Shown here: in pieces, positions 1 through 7,949 of the stretch
Numbering within the stretch: the first letter of the stretch is position 1
How the letters are laid out: each line of letters opens with the position of its first letter
From: Brucella daejeonensis
GTDB lineage: Bacteria; Pseudomonadota; Alphaproteobacteria; Rhizobiales; Rhizobiaceae
Length of the DNA: 64,000 nucleotides
Direction of reading: 5' to 3'
NCBI RefSeq assembly: GCF_014199265.1
Contig: NZ_JACIJG010000016.1
Location: forward strand, 1-64,000
Notes under the pieces: generated by a model
What the model saw: only the letters and a program-made list of their open reading frames with translations
Database searches by the model: none
Told to the model about the DNA's origin: nothing
Program-made: the position numbers and the translations under genes

Positions 1-248
1 TCAGATGCTGGCCTCCTATCCAGCCAGCATCTTGAATCACAAAACAGGCCTCAACGGAATCCCTTTCGATTCAGTCAAAGGCGGAAACGCTCTAGAGTCG
101 TGATCCCAAAAGCGGGGGCCGCCTACGCGGGGAAGTCAGTTCACTGGACTGATTTCCGGTCCCGCTTCGATTGGAAAAAGATCATGCTCTAACTTTTTGT
201 TTTTATGCATGTCTCCCCAAACCGGCCCCCACTTTCGGAAGACATGCT
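1..248. repeat. Gene-free left edge with a hairpin and a palindromic repeat copy
   Basis: No reading frame here looks coding. Bases 3-12 and 23-32 form a perfect 10-bp inverted repeat (AGATGCTGGC / GCCAGCATCT), probably the end of a transcript entering from the left. From about 155 to 237 the sequence has the look of a common Rhizobiales intergenic repeat: a GCTCTAAC-TTTTTGTTTTTATGCATG arm, a GC-rich CCGG core and a GACATGCT return arm. The family attribution is from memory; the hairpin is seen directly. Confidence 0.5.
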
Positions 249-1454
249 TTAGTTCCTCTTCTTTTCAAACCCTTCTGCGATCCTGTCGATGATCAGCCCC
301 TTTTGGGATTCAAAGAGATCGCGATGCCCGGCCTTCTCAACCCACTTGATCGCGATGTCCGTTCCGACCTGAGCCGCTCTTGCGACATAGGTCCTGCTAT
401 CATCGGGCACCACGATGGTATCGACGGTTCCTTGAATGACGAGGACCGGAGCTTGTGATTTTATGAAGCCGGCGTCGTTACTGCGTAGGGCATCTTTCCA
501 ACCCCTGTCATCCGTCGGGCTGCTTTTCATGATGGGAGTCTTTGCGGTTGCAGCTGCGGCGAACAGTCCGACCACGCAGGTTTTCCGAGCCTCGCCCAGA
601 AGCCTTTTTCCTTCATCCGTATAGACGTCCGGGTTGAGTTTGTAGCTGTCGATATAGCTTTGCCCGATCAACAGGCGGAATGGAGAGTCTATCTTGAAAA
701 AATCACTCTCCACCGGTCTCAATCCTCTGGACCCAGGAGCCAATGCGACAATGGTTTTGATCTTGTTGTCTGGCGCATAGGTCGCCCCGATTTCACCCGC
801 GAACAATACCGCTCCACCGCCCTGAGACCAACCCAACAGAGCGGTGTCTTCGCAAATTCCGGCTTCACTGATGGAACGAGCGGCGCGCAGCAGGTTATGC
901 GTGTCACGTCCCTCGCCAACACCATCGGCATAGCGATGAACGGCGTCCGATCCCAGTCCTGCATAATCCGGTGCGACGACCGCATATCCCTTTGCCAGCC
1001 AGTCTTTCAGATAAGGAATGCCGATGTCGATGACAAATTCACCGCGCTGCGCCAATTCCACGACCGGATTTGGCGCTAGTGACGGCGCGCAGCCTCGTGC
1101 CGCACCTGTAGTGCCATGAACCCACGCCACAGCCGGGTGGAGCACCTTGCCGTCCATCTGCTTTGGCGCAACCACCAGACCGCTTGCAGGAACATGCGTT
1201 CCATCCCACCGTTCCGAGACATAGAGCACACGCCATGCTAACGCACCATCCGGCGCCTTAACGGCTTCCTTACGAATTAGGCTTCCGACCGGCAACGAGG
1301 AAAAATTCTCCGGCGTGTCATAAAATGCCGTCACAGGAAATGGCGGTGTCTTCGCCAATGAGAGGTCGAAGCCTTCCAGCTTCGGCGTATCGGCGAAGCC
1401 GGGAGAAGAAAACATGGCCGCAGCCGCAAGCAACAATAAATATATTTCTTTCAT
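249..1454 (-). CDS. Secreted lipase/alpha-beta hydrolase (secretory lipase-like)
   Basis: Predicted exported ester hydrolase of 401 residues. The N-terminus has a typical Sec signal peptide (basic residue 3, hydrophobic 5-15, likely cleavage near Ala21). The catalytic nucleophile is Ser210 in GWSQG; Asp345 (QGTVDT) and His377 (AGHRD) complete a plausible triad, and the HG pair in WVHGTTG (about 113) fits an oxyanion strand. Length and layout match the secretory lipase family first described in fungi and common in proteobacteria. The substrate is unknown. It stands alone, reading away from a strong hairpin at 1491-1526 in its leader. The next gene to the right lies on the same strand 340 bp upstream, so it is probably its own transcript. 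Confidence 0.75.
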   Translation of the reverse strand: MKEIYLLLLAAAAMFSSPGFADTPKLEGFDLSLAKTPPFPVTAFYDTPENFSSLPVGSLIRKEAVKAPDGALAWRVLYVSERWDGTHVPASGLVVAPKQMDGKVLHPAVAWVHGTTGAARGCAPSLAPNPVVELAQRGEFVIDIGIPYLKDWLAKGYAVVAPDYAGLGSDAVHRYADGVGEGRDTHNLLRAARSISEAGICEDTALLGWSQGGGAVLFAGEIGATYAPDNKIKTIVALAPGSRGLRPVESDFFKIDSPFRLLIGQSYIDSYKLNPDVYTDEGKRLLGEARKTCVVGLFAAAATAKTPIMKSSPTDDRGWKDALRSNDAGFIKSQAPVLVIQGTVDTIVVPDDSRTYVARAAQVGTDIAIKWVEKAGHRDLFESQKGLIIDRIAEGFEKKRN

Positions 1455-1490
1455 TCTTATATTTTCCTCTTCGATAATATTGATACAATC

Positions 1491-1526
1491 ATATTCTCCA
1501 TTATAAATACTTATAATGGAGAATAT
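1491..1526. promoter_or_regulatory. Perfect AT-rich inverted repeat upstream of the lipase gene
   Basis: Arms ATATTCTCCATTATAA and its exact complement (16 bp each) flank the 4-base loop ATAC. The repeat lies 37 bp before the ATG of the hydrolase gene, so it may be an operator dyad or a leader hairpin. There is no U-run in the gene's direction, which argues against a terminator. Confidence 0.6.
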
Positions 1527-1796
1527 TTTCTGGCAATTTTCGTGATAGAATTATATAGTTAACGAAGGAAATAAAGAATTTTTCTTCTAGATATTAGCAA
1601 AAGACAAATGTCCAATAATGTATGGCCTTGCCGTGCGAAACGTCGATTTCAAGAACGAAACCGCCAGAGCAGCCTGTTCTGCTCCTGGACCTCCTCATAC
1701 AGCCTGGCTGCAATTCGCAGGTGGAGCTGTCCACACCATCAAGGCCGTTCCACGTATGCGACAGAACCTTCGTCTTCAGAAGAAGTAAGTCGGCTG
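1527..1796. other. Intergenic stretch with a possible 57-codon plus-strand frame
   Basis: With the hairpin just before it, this fills the roughly 340 bp between two minus-strand genes. A plus-strand frame from the ATG at 1619 to the TAA near 1790 encodes 57 residues starting MYGLAVRNVDF and ending LRLQKK. It has no clear ribosome site and I recognise no family. It may be the tail of a lost gene or chance. Confidence 0.25.
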
Positions 1797-2696
1797 TTAT
1801 GATGCAAATTCTATCCCGGTCAGTATTCCAAGTTTCGCTATTCGTTTCAGAGGTGAACGAGGTGGTGTCAGGAGGTCGCATAGCCATATGTTTCCCCCGA
1901 GATCGGAAATAAAGGCTCGGTGATTGGTAATATCCAGCGTTAAGCCGATGCCCTCCTCCAGACCATCAGCGACGATTTCATGGTGGGAAAGCCCGTTTTT
2001 GGACACCTTTGCACGGTTCAACGTATTTCCGCCGTCCACATTTCCCCGATCAGTCCAATAGAGAACGCTTTGCTCATGATCGAGCGCGAGATCAATCGGT
2101 TCGGGAAGTCCTTCCATGAGAAGTTCAATATCCTGTCTCTCAGCAGGAGCTTGGCCTTCCGGTGAATCGATCCCCACGCGGAAGATGCGTCCTTTGCCAG
2201 CATTATCCGGCCCCTTCTGGGTCCAGTAAATATGCCCGTTGGCTGCGTCCACGGCGATCCCCACGCACCACCGCATTTGGTCACTGGTGTCCTTCGGGAA
2301 GGTGCCAGTTTGCACCAGAACTGTCACATCGCTACCGTCGACCCGTGAGCGCATGACGCGCATTCCTTCACGATCACACCAATAGAGCAGGCCATTTTCG
2401 CGATCATGCTCAATCTGCTTTGGCGTTCCTGCCAGACCGGATGGAACGAGAATACGATGATTGGAACCATCGAGATCAGCTCGATTGATCGTTCCATCGT
2501 TGTTGGCAAATATGAGATTTTCGTCGGACCCCATATTGGTCCAGTAAAGCGCTTTATTTGCAACATCTACCTGAATGCCATCCGGTGTGCCTGCCAGATC
2601 AATGATAGTTCTCTGGTTGGCGCCATCCGGTGAAAGCGCAATGATTGCAGGAGGGCGTGCTTGCAGAACGTAGATCGTTCCATCTGCTCTCGACAT
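1797..2696 (-). CDS. YWTD-repeat beta-propeller protein (LDL-receptor-like / SMP-30-like)
   Basis: A 299-residue protein built of repeated blades with the motif LYWT/IYWT followed by a turn and a DGS or DG strand: ALYWTN, LLYWCD, HIYWTQ and VLYWTD are visible. This is the YWTD six-bladed propeller signature. Bacterial members are often lactonases, sugar-acid hydrolases or simply binding domains, so activity cannot be assigned. I start it at the ATG at 2696 because AAGGA lies 8 bases upstream; the frame is open to 2783, but that part overlaps the upstream gene's end region. It lacks a signal peptide. It follows the 3-hydroxyacyl-CoA dehydrogenase by 64 bp and is probably in its operon. Confidence 0.65.
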   Translation of the reverse strand: MSRADGTIYVLQARPPAIIALSPDGANQRTIIDLAGTPDGIQVDVANKALYWTNMGSDENLIFANNDGTINRADLDGSNHRILVPSGLAGTPKQIEHDRENGLLYWCDREGMRVMRSRVDGSDVTVLVQTGTFPKDTSDQMRWCVGIAVDAANGHIYWTQKGPDNAGKGRIFRVGIDSPEGQAPAERQDIELLMEGLPEPIDLALDHEQSVLYWTDRGNVDGGNTLNRAKVSKNGLSHHEIVADGLEEGIGLTLDITNHRAFISDLGGNIWLCDLLTPPRSPLKRIAKLGILTGIEFAS

Positions 2697-2760
2697 GGAA
2701 TTTCCTTCGTAAGTACTCGGAATCGTCAGGGGAACTTCGAACGAAGCAGGGCTGCCTGAT

Positions 2761-3717
2761 TCAAGGTGCAACGATCCCGCCAACTTTCTTGCGGGCCTCT
2801 ATGAGACTGATCAGGACAGCGTCGCGTTCGGCTTCCAGTTCGTGCATCGGCCTGTCGCCAACGTATCTGGCTATGCCTTCACCGATCTTCGTTCGCAGGT
2901 CCGCATTGAGTTCAGGTGTTTCAAGCAGGCTCCAGATATATTGCATCGGACCCGCAAACTGGTCGAAATAGTGCGTGATACCGCCCGTTCCGCCGCCGAG
3001 ATGATAGAGCAGAATTTGACCCATCACGCCCCAACGAAGACCAGGCCCCCAGGTCAGCGCCTTATCCACGTCTTCAACAGACAGGACATCCTGGTCCACG
3101 AGCGAAACAACCTCGCGGAAGAGAGCCGCTGCGATGCGGTTTGCAGCATGTCCGGGGACTTCCTTGTTCAGGCGCACACAAACTTTGCCAAGTTTAGTGA
3201 AGAGGCTATCGGCAGCATCGATCGCGTCCGGGCTGGTTTGTGGGCTGCCAACCAATTCCACAAGCGGAATGATGTGAGGCGGATTGAACGGATGGGCAAT
3301 AAGGCACCGCTCCGGTGAGTGCGTACAATCGGCGGCGATGATCGACATGGGGATACTGGAAGAACTTGACACTACCAGAACGTCAGTTGCGAGAATGTCG
3401 TCGATCTGCCTGAAAAGCTTGCGCTTGAAATCTTCGCGTTCCGGTCCCTGTTCCAGAACCAGGTCAGCTGATTGTAAGGCTTGGCCAAGATCGTTCACGA
3501 AGGACAGCTTTTCCTTGCGCGCTTCTGTCGACAGCCCCAGCTTCTCAAGATCGGGCCAGAACTCCTCAATGCCTGCACGCACCTTGCCTTCAACGTCGGG
3601 ACCCGGATCCGACACTATGACGTTGAAGCCCTTTGCGAGAAAAAAAGCTGCCCAGCTGGTGCCGATGAGGCCCGCGCCGACAATGAGGACATTATCGATC
3701 TTGGTACGGTAAATCAT
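2761..3717 (-). CDS. 3-hydroxyacyl-CoA dehydrogenase family protein (carnitine/gulonate dehydrogenase-like)
   Basis: NAD-dependent oxidation of a 3-hydroxy acid or its CoA ester, 318 residues. An N-terminal Rossmann fold (VLIVGAGLIGTSWA, then the acidic VSDPGP strand end) is followed by the family motif SSSSSIPMS and HPFNPPHIIPLVELVG around residues 120-150. A C-terminal helical domain carries the VPGHAANRIAAALFREV segment. The single-domain length fits L-carnitine dehydrogenase, lambda-crystallin/L-gulonate dehydrogenase or short 3-hydroxybutyryl-CoA dehydrogenase; sequence alone does not separate these. The ATG at 3717 is chosen because the Rossmann fold begins at once; the upstream extension is non-conserved in look and runs through a repeat. 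Next to a CaiB-type CoA transferase, so a CoA-linked pathway is likely. Confidence 0.75.
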   Translation of the reverse strand: MIYRTKIDNVLIVGAGLIGTSWAAFFLAKGFNVIVSDPGPDVEGKVRAGIEEFWPDLEKLGLSTEARKEKLSFVNDLGQALQSADLVLEQGPEREDFKRKLFRQIDDILATDVLVVSSSSSIPMSIIAADCTHSPERCLIAHPFNPPHIIPLVELVGSPQTSPDAIDAADSLFTKLGKVCVRLNKEVPGHAANRIAAALFREVVSLVDQDVLSVEDVDKALTWGPGLRWGVMGQILLYHLGGGTGGITHYFDQFAGPMQYIWSLLETPELNADLRTKIGEGIARYVGDRPMHELEAERDAVLISLIEARKKVGGIVAP

Positions 3718-3762
3718 AATCCATCCATGAATAGGAATATACGTTGTTGAATAAATACTGGA

Positions 3763-3862
3763 GTCAGGACCTGTTAAAACGGAGTCACAGAGATCACTAC
3801 AGCTATTTGTTTTTATTGCATTATCTGACGAAAAGCCGCTTCGAGCTTTTGCTGGAAATGTT
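3763..3862. repeat. Intergenic repeat: transposon-like end plus TTTGTTTTTAT-type element
   Basis: The gap between two minus-strand genes starts with GAGTCAGGACCTGTTAA, nearly the left end of the 270-bp element at 43705-43974. It continues with a CTATTTGTTTTTATTGCAT arm and an AAGCCGCTTCGAGCTTTTGCTGGAAATGTTCTAG-type return, shared in look with 155-237 and 25884-25995. Seen by eye, not aligned. Confidence 0.45.
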
Positions 3863-5383
3863 CTAGCTGGTCCAAGCCAGCGGTCCGGCCCCAATTGGAT
3901 TGAGCGGGTAGCGGTAGTCTCCCGGGGTGCGGCTCATTTCGACCATTTCCTTCACACCGGTATATTCCCCCATCGGGGTCATGACCGTGAATTGGTCCGG
4001 ATCGGGAAACCGATGTTTCTCGTTTGAACCCGCTGTCTCCTGAACGTAAGCCCGGTCAAAAATTCCAAGCTCCATTAGCCACAAGGTCGTACGGGCAAGA
4101 CTGACTGTTACGCGATAGCTACCGCCCTCGCGAGCCCGGCGGCGCAATGCGGCCAGCGCTCCGGCTGCCGCCAGCCATCCGGCGGCGTAATCCGCCACGA
4201 CGAAAATCGGGGTCAGGGCAGGCTTGTCGTCGTTGCCTTCGAGATGATAGAGGCCAAGAGCACCGCCGACCGTTATGTCAAAGCCGACACGCGAAGACCA
4301 CAGACCATCGCCGCCCATATAGGCAACCGATGTGTGAATAAGCCCGGGTCGTTGCGTGCAGAGCGCTTCGGCCGTCATGTCGTGCTTTTCGAGATAACCT
4401 TTACGTCGGTTTGCAATGAAAATATCAGCGTCCGCCAACAGCCTGTTAAACTGCTTGCGACCTTCTGGCGTGGTGAAATCAAGTCGTGCTGAACGGGTTC
4501 CCACATGCGACGTGCAATGGAAGGTTTCCAGCTCGACTTCGGCGGGACGGAAAAGGTTGAGAACGTCGGCGCCGTGCAATGCCAACGCACGACCAGTGGC
4601 CGGTCCAGCGATGACATGGAAGTGACCAAGGACGCGAACACCCTCCAGGGGCGTAGCCGGGTTTTCCGCGAATGGCATTGGGGCGGTGTCGCCGATTTTT
4701 TCGATCGATATAAGCGGCTGACAGCCCAGATTGTGCTTGAATGCATCATGCGCAAGGACTTCGCGCAAACTGCGAAGCACCGCTATGGGAACGCCTGCCT
4801 TCTCGCCGGCGCCGTCAAGTTTGTAACGATCCCATTTACCGATGGCATCGACGATGGAGTTCGGGTCGTCCTGCGCCTTGAGAAATTGGAGTGTACGCTG
4901 ACGCAAGCCTGGATACCAGGCACCGGGCAAGGCCCATCCGCCATCTGCAGTCGGATGAATAATCGGCAGACTATTGAACGGATTGAACATGTCGCCTTGC
5001 GGCGGATACCCGTTGAGCAGCTCCCATTTGCCCTCGCTGAAAGGGGCGAAGCGCCGAATGGCTTTGCGTATGTCGACATGGATATTCTGTTCTTGCCCGG
5101 TCCGGTCACGCCAGATACTGGCAACCAGTGCAGACTTGGCGGCAAGCGCCAATGCGGACATGGCACCGAAGGCAACACGGCTTGGTACGATAGGGTCCTC
5201 TCCGTAGAAAGTGATTTCTCCGCCAGTGTTTTGAGTGGACTCGCCTATCTGCGTAAGAAGCCCTTCCAGTTCGCTGCCGAGATTGAGCGGATTTGAAGTC
5301 AGAGGGGCATCCAGCATATCATTGAGTTTGCGGGCAAGATTTTCTGCGGAAATTGCAGGGCCTGCCTTTGTCGATTTGGTCAC
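3863..5383 (-). CDS. CaiB/BaiF-type (family III) CoA transferase, double-length
   Basis: Predicted formyl-CoA/carnitine-CoA type CoA transferase, 506 residues, longer than the usual 380-430. The second half holds the recognisable core: LEGVRVLGHFHVIAGPATGR, then ADIFIANRRKGYLEKH, HTSVAYMG and RVGFDITVGGALG, where the Asp of GFD is the expected catalytic residue. The first half resembles the distal part of the fold, so the protein looks like an extended or permuted CaiB form. It is 145 bp upstream of the 3-hydroxyacyl-CoA dehydrogenase and probably activates the substrate of that enzyme. The leader carries an inverted repeat at 5435-5492. Substrate unknown. Confidence 0.7.
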   Translation of the reverse strand: MTKSTKAGPAISAENLARKLNDMLDAPLTSNPLNLGSELEGLLTQIGESTQNTGGEITFYGEDPIVPSRVAFGAMSALALAAKSALVASIWRDRTGQEQNIHVDIRKAIRRFAPFSEGKWELLNGYPPQGDMFNPFNSLPIIHPTADGGWALPGAWYPGLRQRTLQFLKAQDDPNSIVDAIGKWDRYKLDGAGEKAGVPIAVLRSLREVLAHDAFKHNLGCQPLISIEKIGDTAPMPFAENPATPLEGVRVLGHFHVIAGPATGRALALHGADVLNLFRPAEVELETFHCTSHVGTRSARLDFTTPEGRKQFNRLLADADIFIANRRKGYLEKHDMTAEALCTQRPGLIHTSVAYMGGDGLWSSRVGFDITVGGALGLYHLEGNDDKPALTPIFVVADYAAGWLAAAGALAALRRRAREGGSYRVTVSLARTTLWLMELGIFDRAYVQETAGSNEKHRFPDPDQFTVMTPMGEYTGVKEMVEMSRTPGDYRYPLNPIGAGPLAWTS

Positions 5384-5820
5384 GATAATGACTCCTTAAA
5401 TGTCCTATAAATTAGTATTAAGCTACTTTTTAAGTAAATCGCAAAAGGCGATTCAAAATACGCTATAATATAATGACCAAACTTGCGATTTATTTACAAA
5501 AAATGCAATAAGTATTTGTTTATATGATGTACTCTTTATATATCCAGAATGTTCTCCGTCGAAAGAACCTCTTAAGTACACCGCGTCTGTATATGCCGCG
5601 TTCGTCTATTTCCGCCCGATGTCCGATGAACCGTCTGGATGCTCTGGCGAAAACACGCAGAGCGATGGCTTGACCAGTCGCTCCGCCGTCCCAAAAGTGG
5701 CTTGTCACGCTCTCCCTACCACGACCACAGGTGAAATTTGCAACGCAACCCGCAGTTTTCAGCCAAAGGTTTCATAAAAACGCGGTCGGCGGGACACCTA
5801 AACAATTTGACACCTTGGTA
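5384..5820. other. 437-bp intergenic region with an inverted repeat, no recognisable gene
   Basis: TAAATCGCAA (5435-5444) is repeated in inverse orientation as TTGCGATTTA (5483-5492), about four helical turns apart in an AT-rich tract just upstream of the CoA transferase, so it is a likely operator pair. A 62-codon minus frame at 5520-5708 is open, but I recognise nothing in it. The right part (5735-5820) also shows no gene. Confidence 0.45.
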
Positions 5821-7395
5821 TCAGTTTAACCGCACATCAATGAGCATCGGGCCGTCCTTGGCTAAAGCCTTGGCCAAAGCCACAGTCAGGTCCCGATTGG
5901 TGGTCACCATGGTTGCCCCAACACCAAAGCCCTGCGCGATCGAAACCCAGTCTATTTCCGGTCGAACCAGGCTCATCATGTCGAGCGCCATCGGGCCAGG
6001 CTCAGCGCCAACCTTCGCATATTCTCCGAGCAATATGGCGTAGGAGCGATTATCGAGCAGCAAGGTGGTGACTGGCAGGTTTTCGCGTGCCTGCGTCCAC
6101 AAAGCCTGCACGGTGTAGGCAGCAGAACCATCAGCCTGCAAGGCGATAACGCGCCGCCCCTTGTCTCCGGCAGCCTCCGCACCGATTGCAGCGCCTGTTG
6201 CCAGCGGCATGCCGCCACCAATCGCACCACCGATGACTGACAGCCACTCACAGGGAGCCGCCTGCGGCATGACCGCAGCAAACCCGCTGCCGGAAGTGAT
6301 TGCTTCATTGACGATGATACTGTTTTCCGGAATTTGACGAGCCACAATTCTGGCCAGCGTATCTGGAGTAATCGGACCATCTGGCGGGGTCTCGATCTCA
6401 CCATTCGGAATGAGGATATCGCTCTCACAGGCATCAAGCGCTGCGGCCAAGGCCGTCAACGCGCCTTTGGCGTCCTGTTGAACCGTCGTTAGTGTCAGCA
6501 CCTCCGCATCCGCACGATACAGCAAACTCGGCAAACCAGGGTAACGGAAGAAGCTAACCGGCGGTGGGCAATTCACCAGCACGACCAGATCGTAAGGATC
6601 GAGCCGTTGCAATGCTTCGGTTACTCCGTAAGGCACAATCGGCAATGCCAGCCGCCCCTTGCCCATCGGTATATTGGAAACGGTTAAACTCCCCATCAGA
6701 TCAGCGCCGCACCGTTCGGAAATACCCTTGAGAAGCGGATGCAATTCTTCAACCACCGCTGGACTGCCAAGAAGAATGACAGCTTTACGACCGGAATTCA
6801 GGGCATCGGCAACCTTATCAACCACTCCCGGATCGACTGGAAGCGGCCCTCTCGCACCATCGAACTCAGCCGTTTTGCCCCCTTCGCTCCATGACACATC
6901 GGCCGGCAAAACCAACGAAGCGATTTGGCCGTAACCAAAGGTTGCCTCTTTCAGAGCGGCCATGGCATCTGTACCGATCGACGCTGGTGCCGTTCCAAAG
7001 CGGTGCCATTGCGATGTACCACCCACAAGCGCTTCGACATCAGCGGTCAGCGGGCTGTCATGTGCGACATGATCAATTGCATGATCGCCGACAATATTGA
7101 GCATACCACTGCCGGCACGACGGGCATTGTGTATATTGGCAATGCCATTGGCATAGCCGGGGCCGCAATGCAGCAGGGTTACCGCCGGGCGTCGCGTGAC
7201 ACGGAAATAGCCGTCCGCCATACCGGTCACCACATTTTCCTGTAACCCCAGTACGCACCGAATGCCGGGGATGCGATCGAGTGCGGCGACGAAATGCATT
7301 TCACTCGTGCCCGGATTGGCAAAGCATGTGTCTACCTTCGCAGCGACAAGACTATGGACGAGGGCTTCCGCTCCGGTGAGATGCGATCTGTTCAT
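5821..7395 (-). CDS. Thiamine-diphosphate-dependent enzyme (acetolactate synthase / benzoylformate decarboxylase type)
   Basis: A 524-residue ThDP enzyme of the pyruvate-decarboxylase superfamily. The N-terminal Pyr domain has TCFANPGTSEMHF and the catalytic Glu in GLQENVVTGMADGYFR (about 55). A central domain follows, and the C-terminal PP domain has GGAIGGGMPLATGAAIGAE and the metal site QADGSAAYTVQALWT...LLLDNRSYAIL. The family decarboxylates 2-oxo acids or makes acyloins; the exact reaction cannot be told. The ATG at 7395 is preferred over the TTG four codons upstream. It is probably expressed with the CoA transferase cluster to its left, although 437 bp separate them. I see no acetolactate-synthase regulatory subunit nearby, which argues against valine synthesis. 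Confidence 0.75.
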   Translation of the reverse strand: MNRSHLTGAEALVHSLVAAKVDTCFANPGTSEMHFVAALDRIPGIRCVLGLQENVVTGMADGYFRVTRRPAVTLLHCGPGYANGIANIHNARRAGSGMLNIVGDHAIDHVAHDSPLTADVEALVGGTSQWHRFGTAPASIGTDAMAALKEATFGYGQIASLVLPADVSWSEGGKTAEFDGARGPLPVDPGVVDKVADALNSGRKAVILLGSPAVVEELHPLLKGISERCGADLMGSLTVSNIPMGKGRLALPIVPYGVTEALQRLDPYDLVVLVNCPPPVSFFRYPGLPSLLYRADAEVLTLTTVQQDAKGALTALAAALDACESDILIPNGEIETPPDGPITPDTLARIVARQIPENSIIVNEAITSGSGFAAVMPQAAPCEWLSVIGGAIGGGMPLATGAAIGAEAAGDKGRRVIALQADGSAAYTVQALWTQARENLPVTTLLLDNRSYAILLGEYAKVGAEPGPMALDMMSLVRPEIDWVSIAQGFGVGATMVTTNRDLTVALAKALAKDGPMLIDVRLN

Positions 7396-7507
7396 CAATA
7401 TTTCCAATCAATCTTGGGTTAACCGATTTTAATGGAATGAATCCCCCCGTGGTCTTACTGCTGTCGAATTGGGAACCCACGTTTGGAGTCCCTCTTATCT
7501 CCGTCTC

Positions 7508-7846
7508 TCAGTTGATGGCTGTTTTCGCCTTCACCGCGCCGCGCAACTGCTCGATCTGGGCGATGATCTTGTTGAGATCGTCATTGAGGAAATCCTGTTC
7601 GCGCTGGCGCATCCATCGGTCGAGTTCGGGTTTGGTGGCCTGTGCTGGAGCGGTAGCGGCATTCTTCAGAAGCATCGGAAAGGTTTCCTTGACGAACTTG
7701 TCCTTTGCCCCGCCCTTTTTATCATCCGCAGCGCAGGCAAGAGAGATCGCCGCATTGGCGATGGCCTCGGTTGACTGCAGCCGGGCGGCGAGATTGAGGA
7801 TCAACTGATGGAGATGATTGATGTCGTTGCCGATGGGATTGCTCAT
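7508..7846 (-). CDS. Small hypothetical protein
   Basis: A 112-residue soluble, largely helical protein with a charged middle (CAADDKKGGAKDKF) and a KIIAQIEQLRGAVKAK coiled-coil-like tail. I chose the ATG at 7846 because GAGG lies nine bases before it; an ATG three codons upstream at 7855 is the alternative. No family recognised. It lies 100 bp downstream of the autotransporter on the same strand and may be read with it. Confidence 0.55.
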   Translation of the reverse strand: MSNPIGNDINHLHQLILNLAARLQSTEAIANAAISLACAADDKKGGAKDKFVKETFPMLLKNAATAPAQATKPELDRWMRQREQDFLNDDLNKIIAQIEQLRGAVKAKTAIN

Positions 7847-7949
7847 AGCGTTCATCCTCGTGAGTTATGGTCTTATCCTGTGTTGCGTTCAGACAAAGGT
7901 CCCGGATATGAACCCGGAGGTCAGTATTTGGGAGGTTATTCCTTGCATC

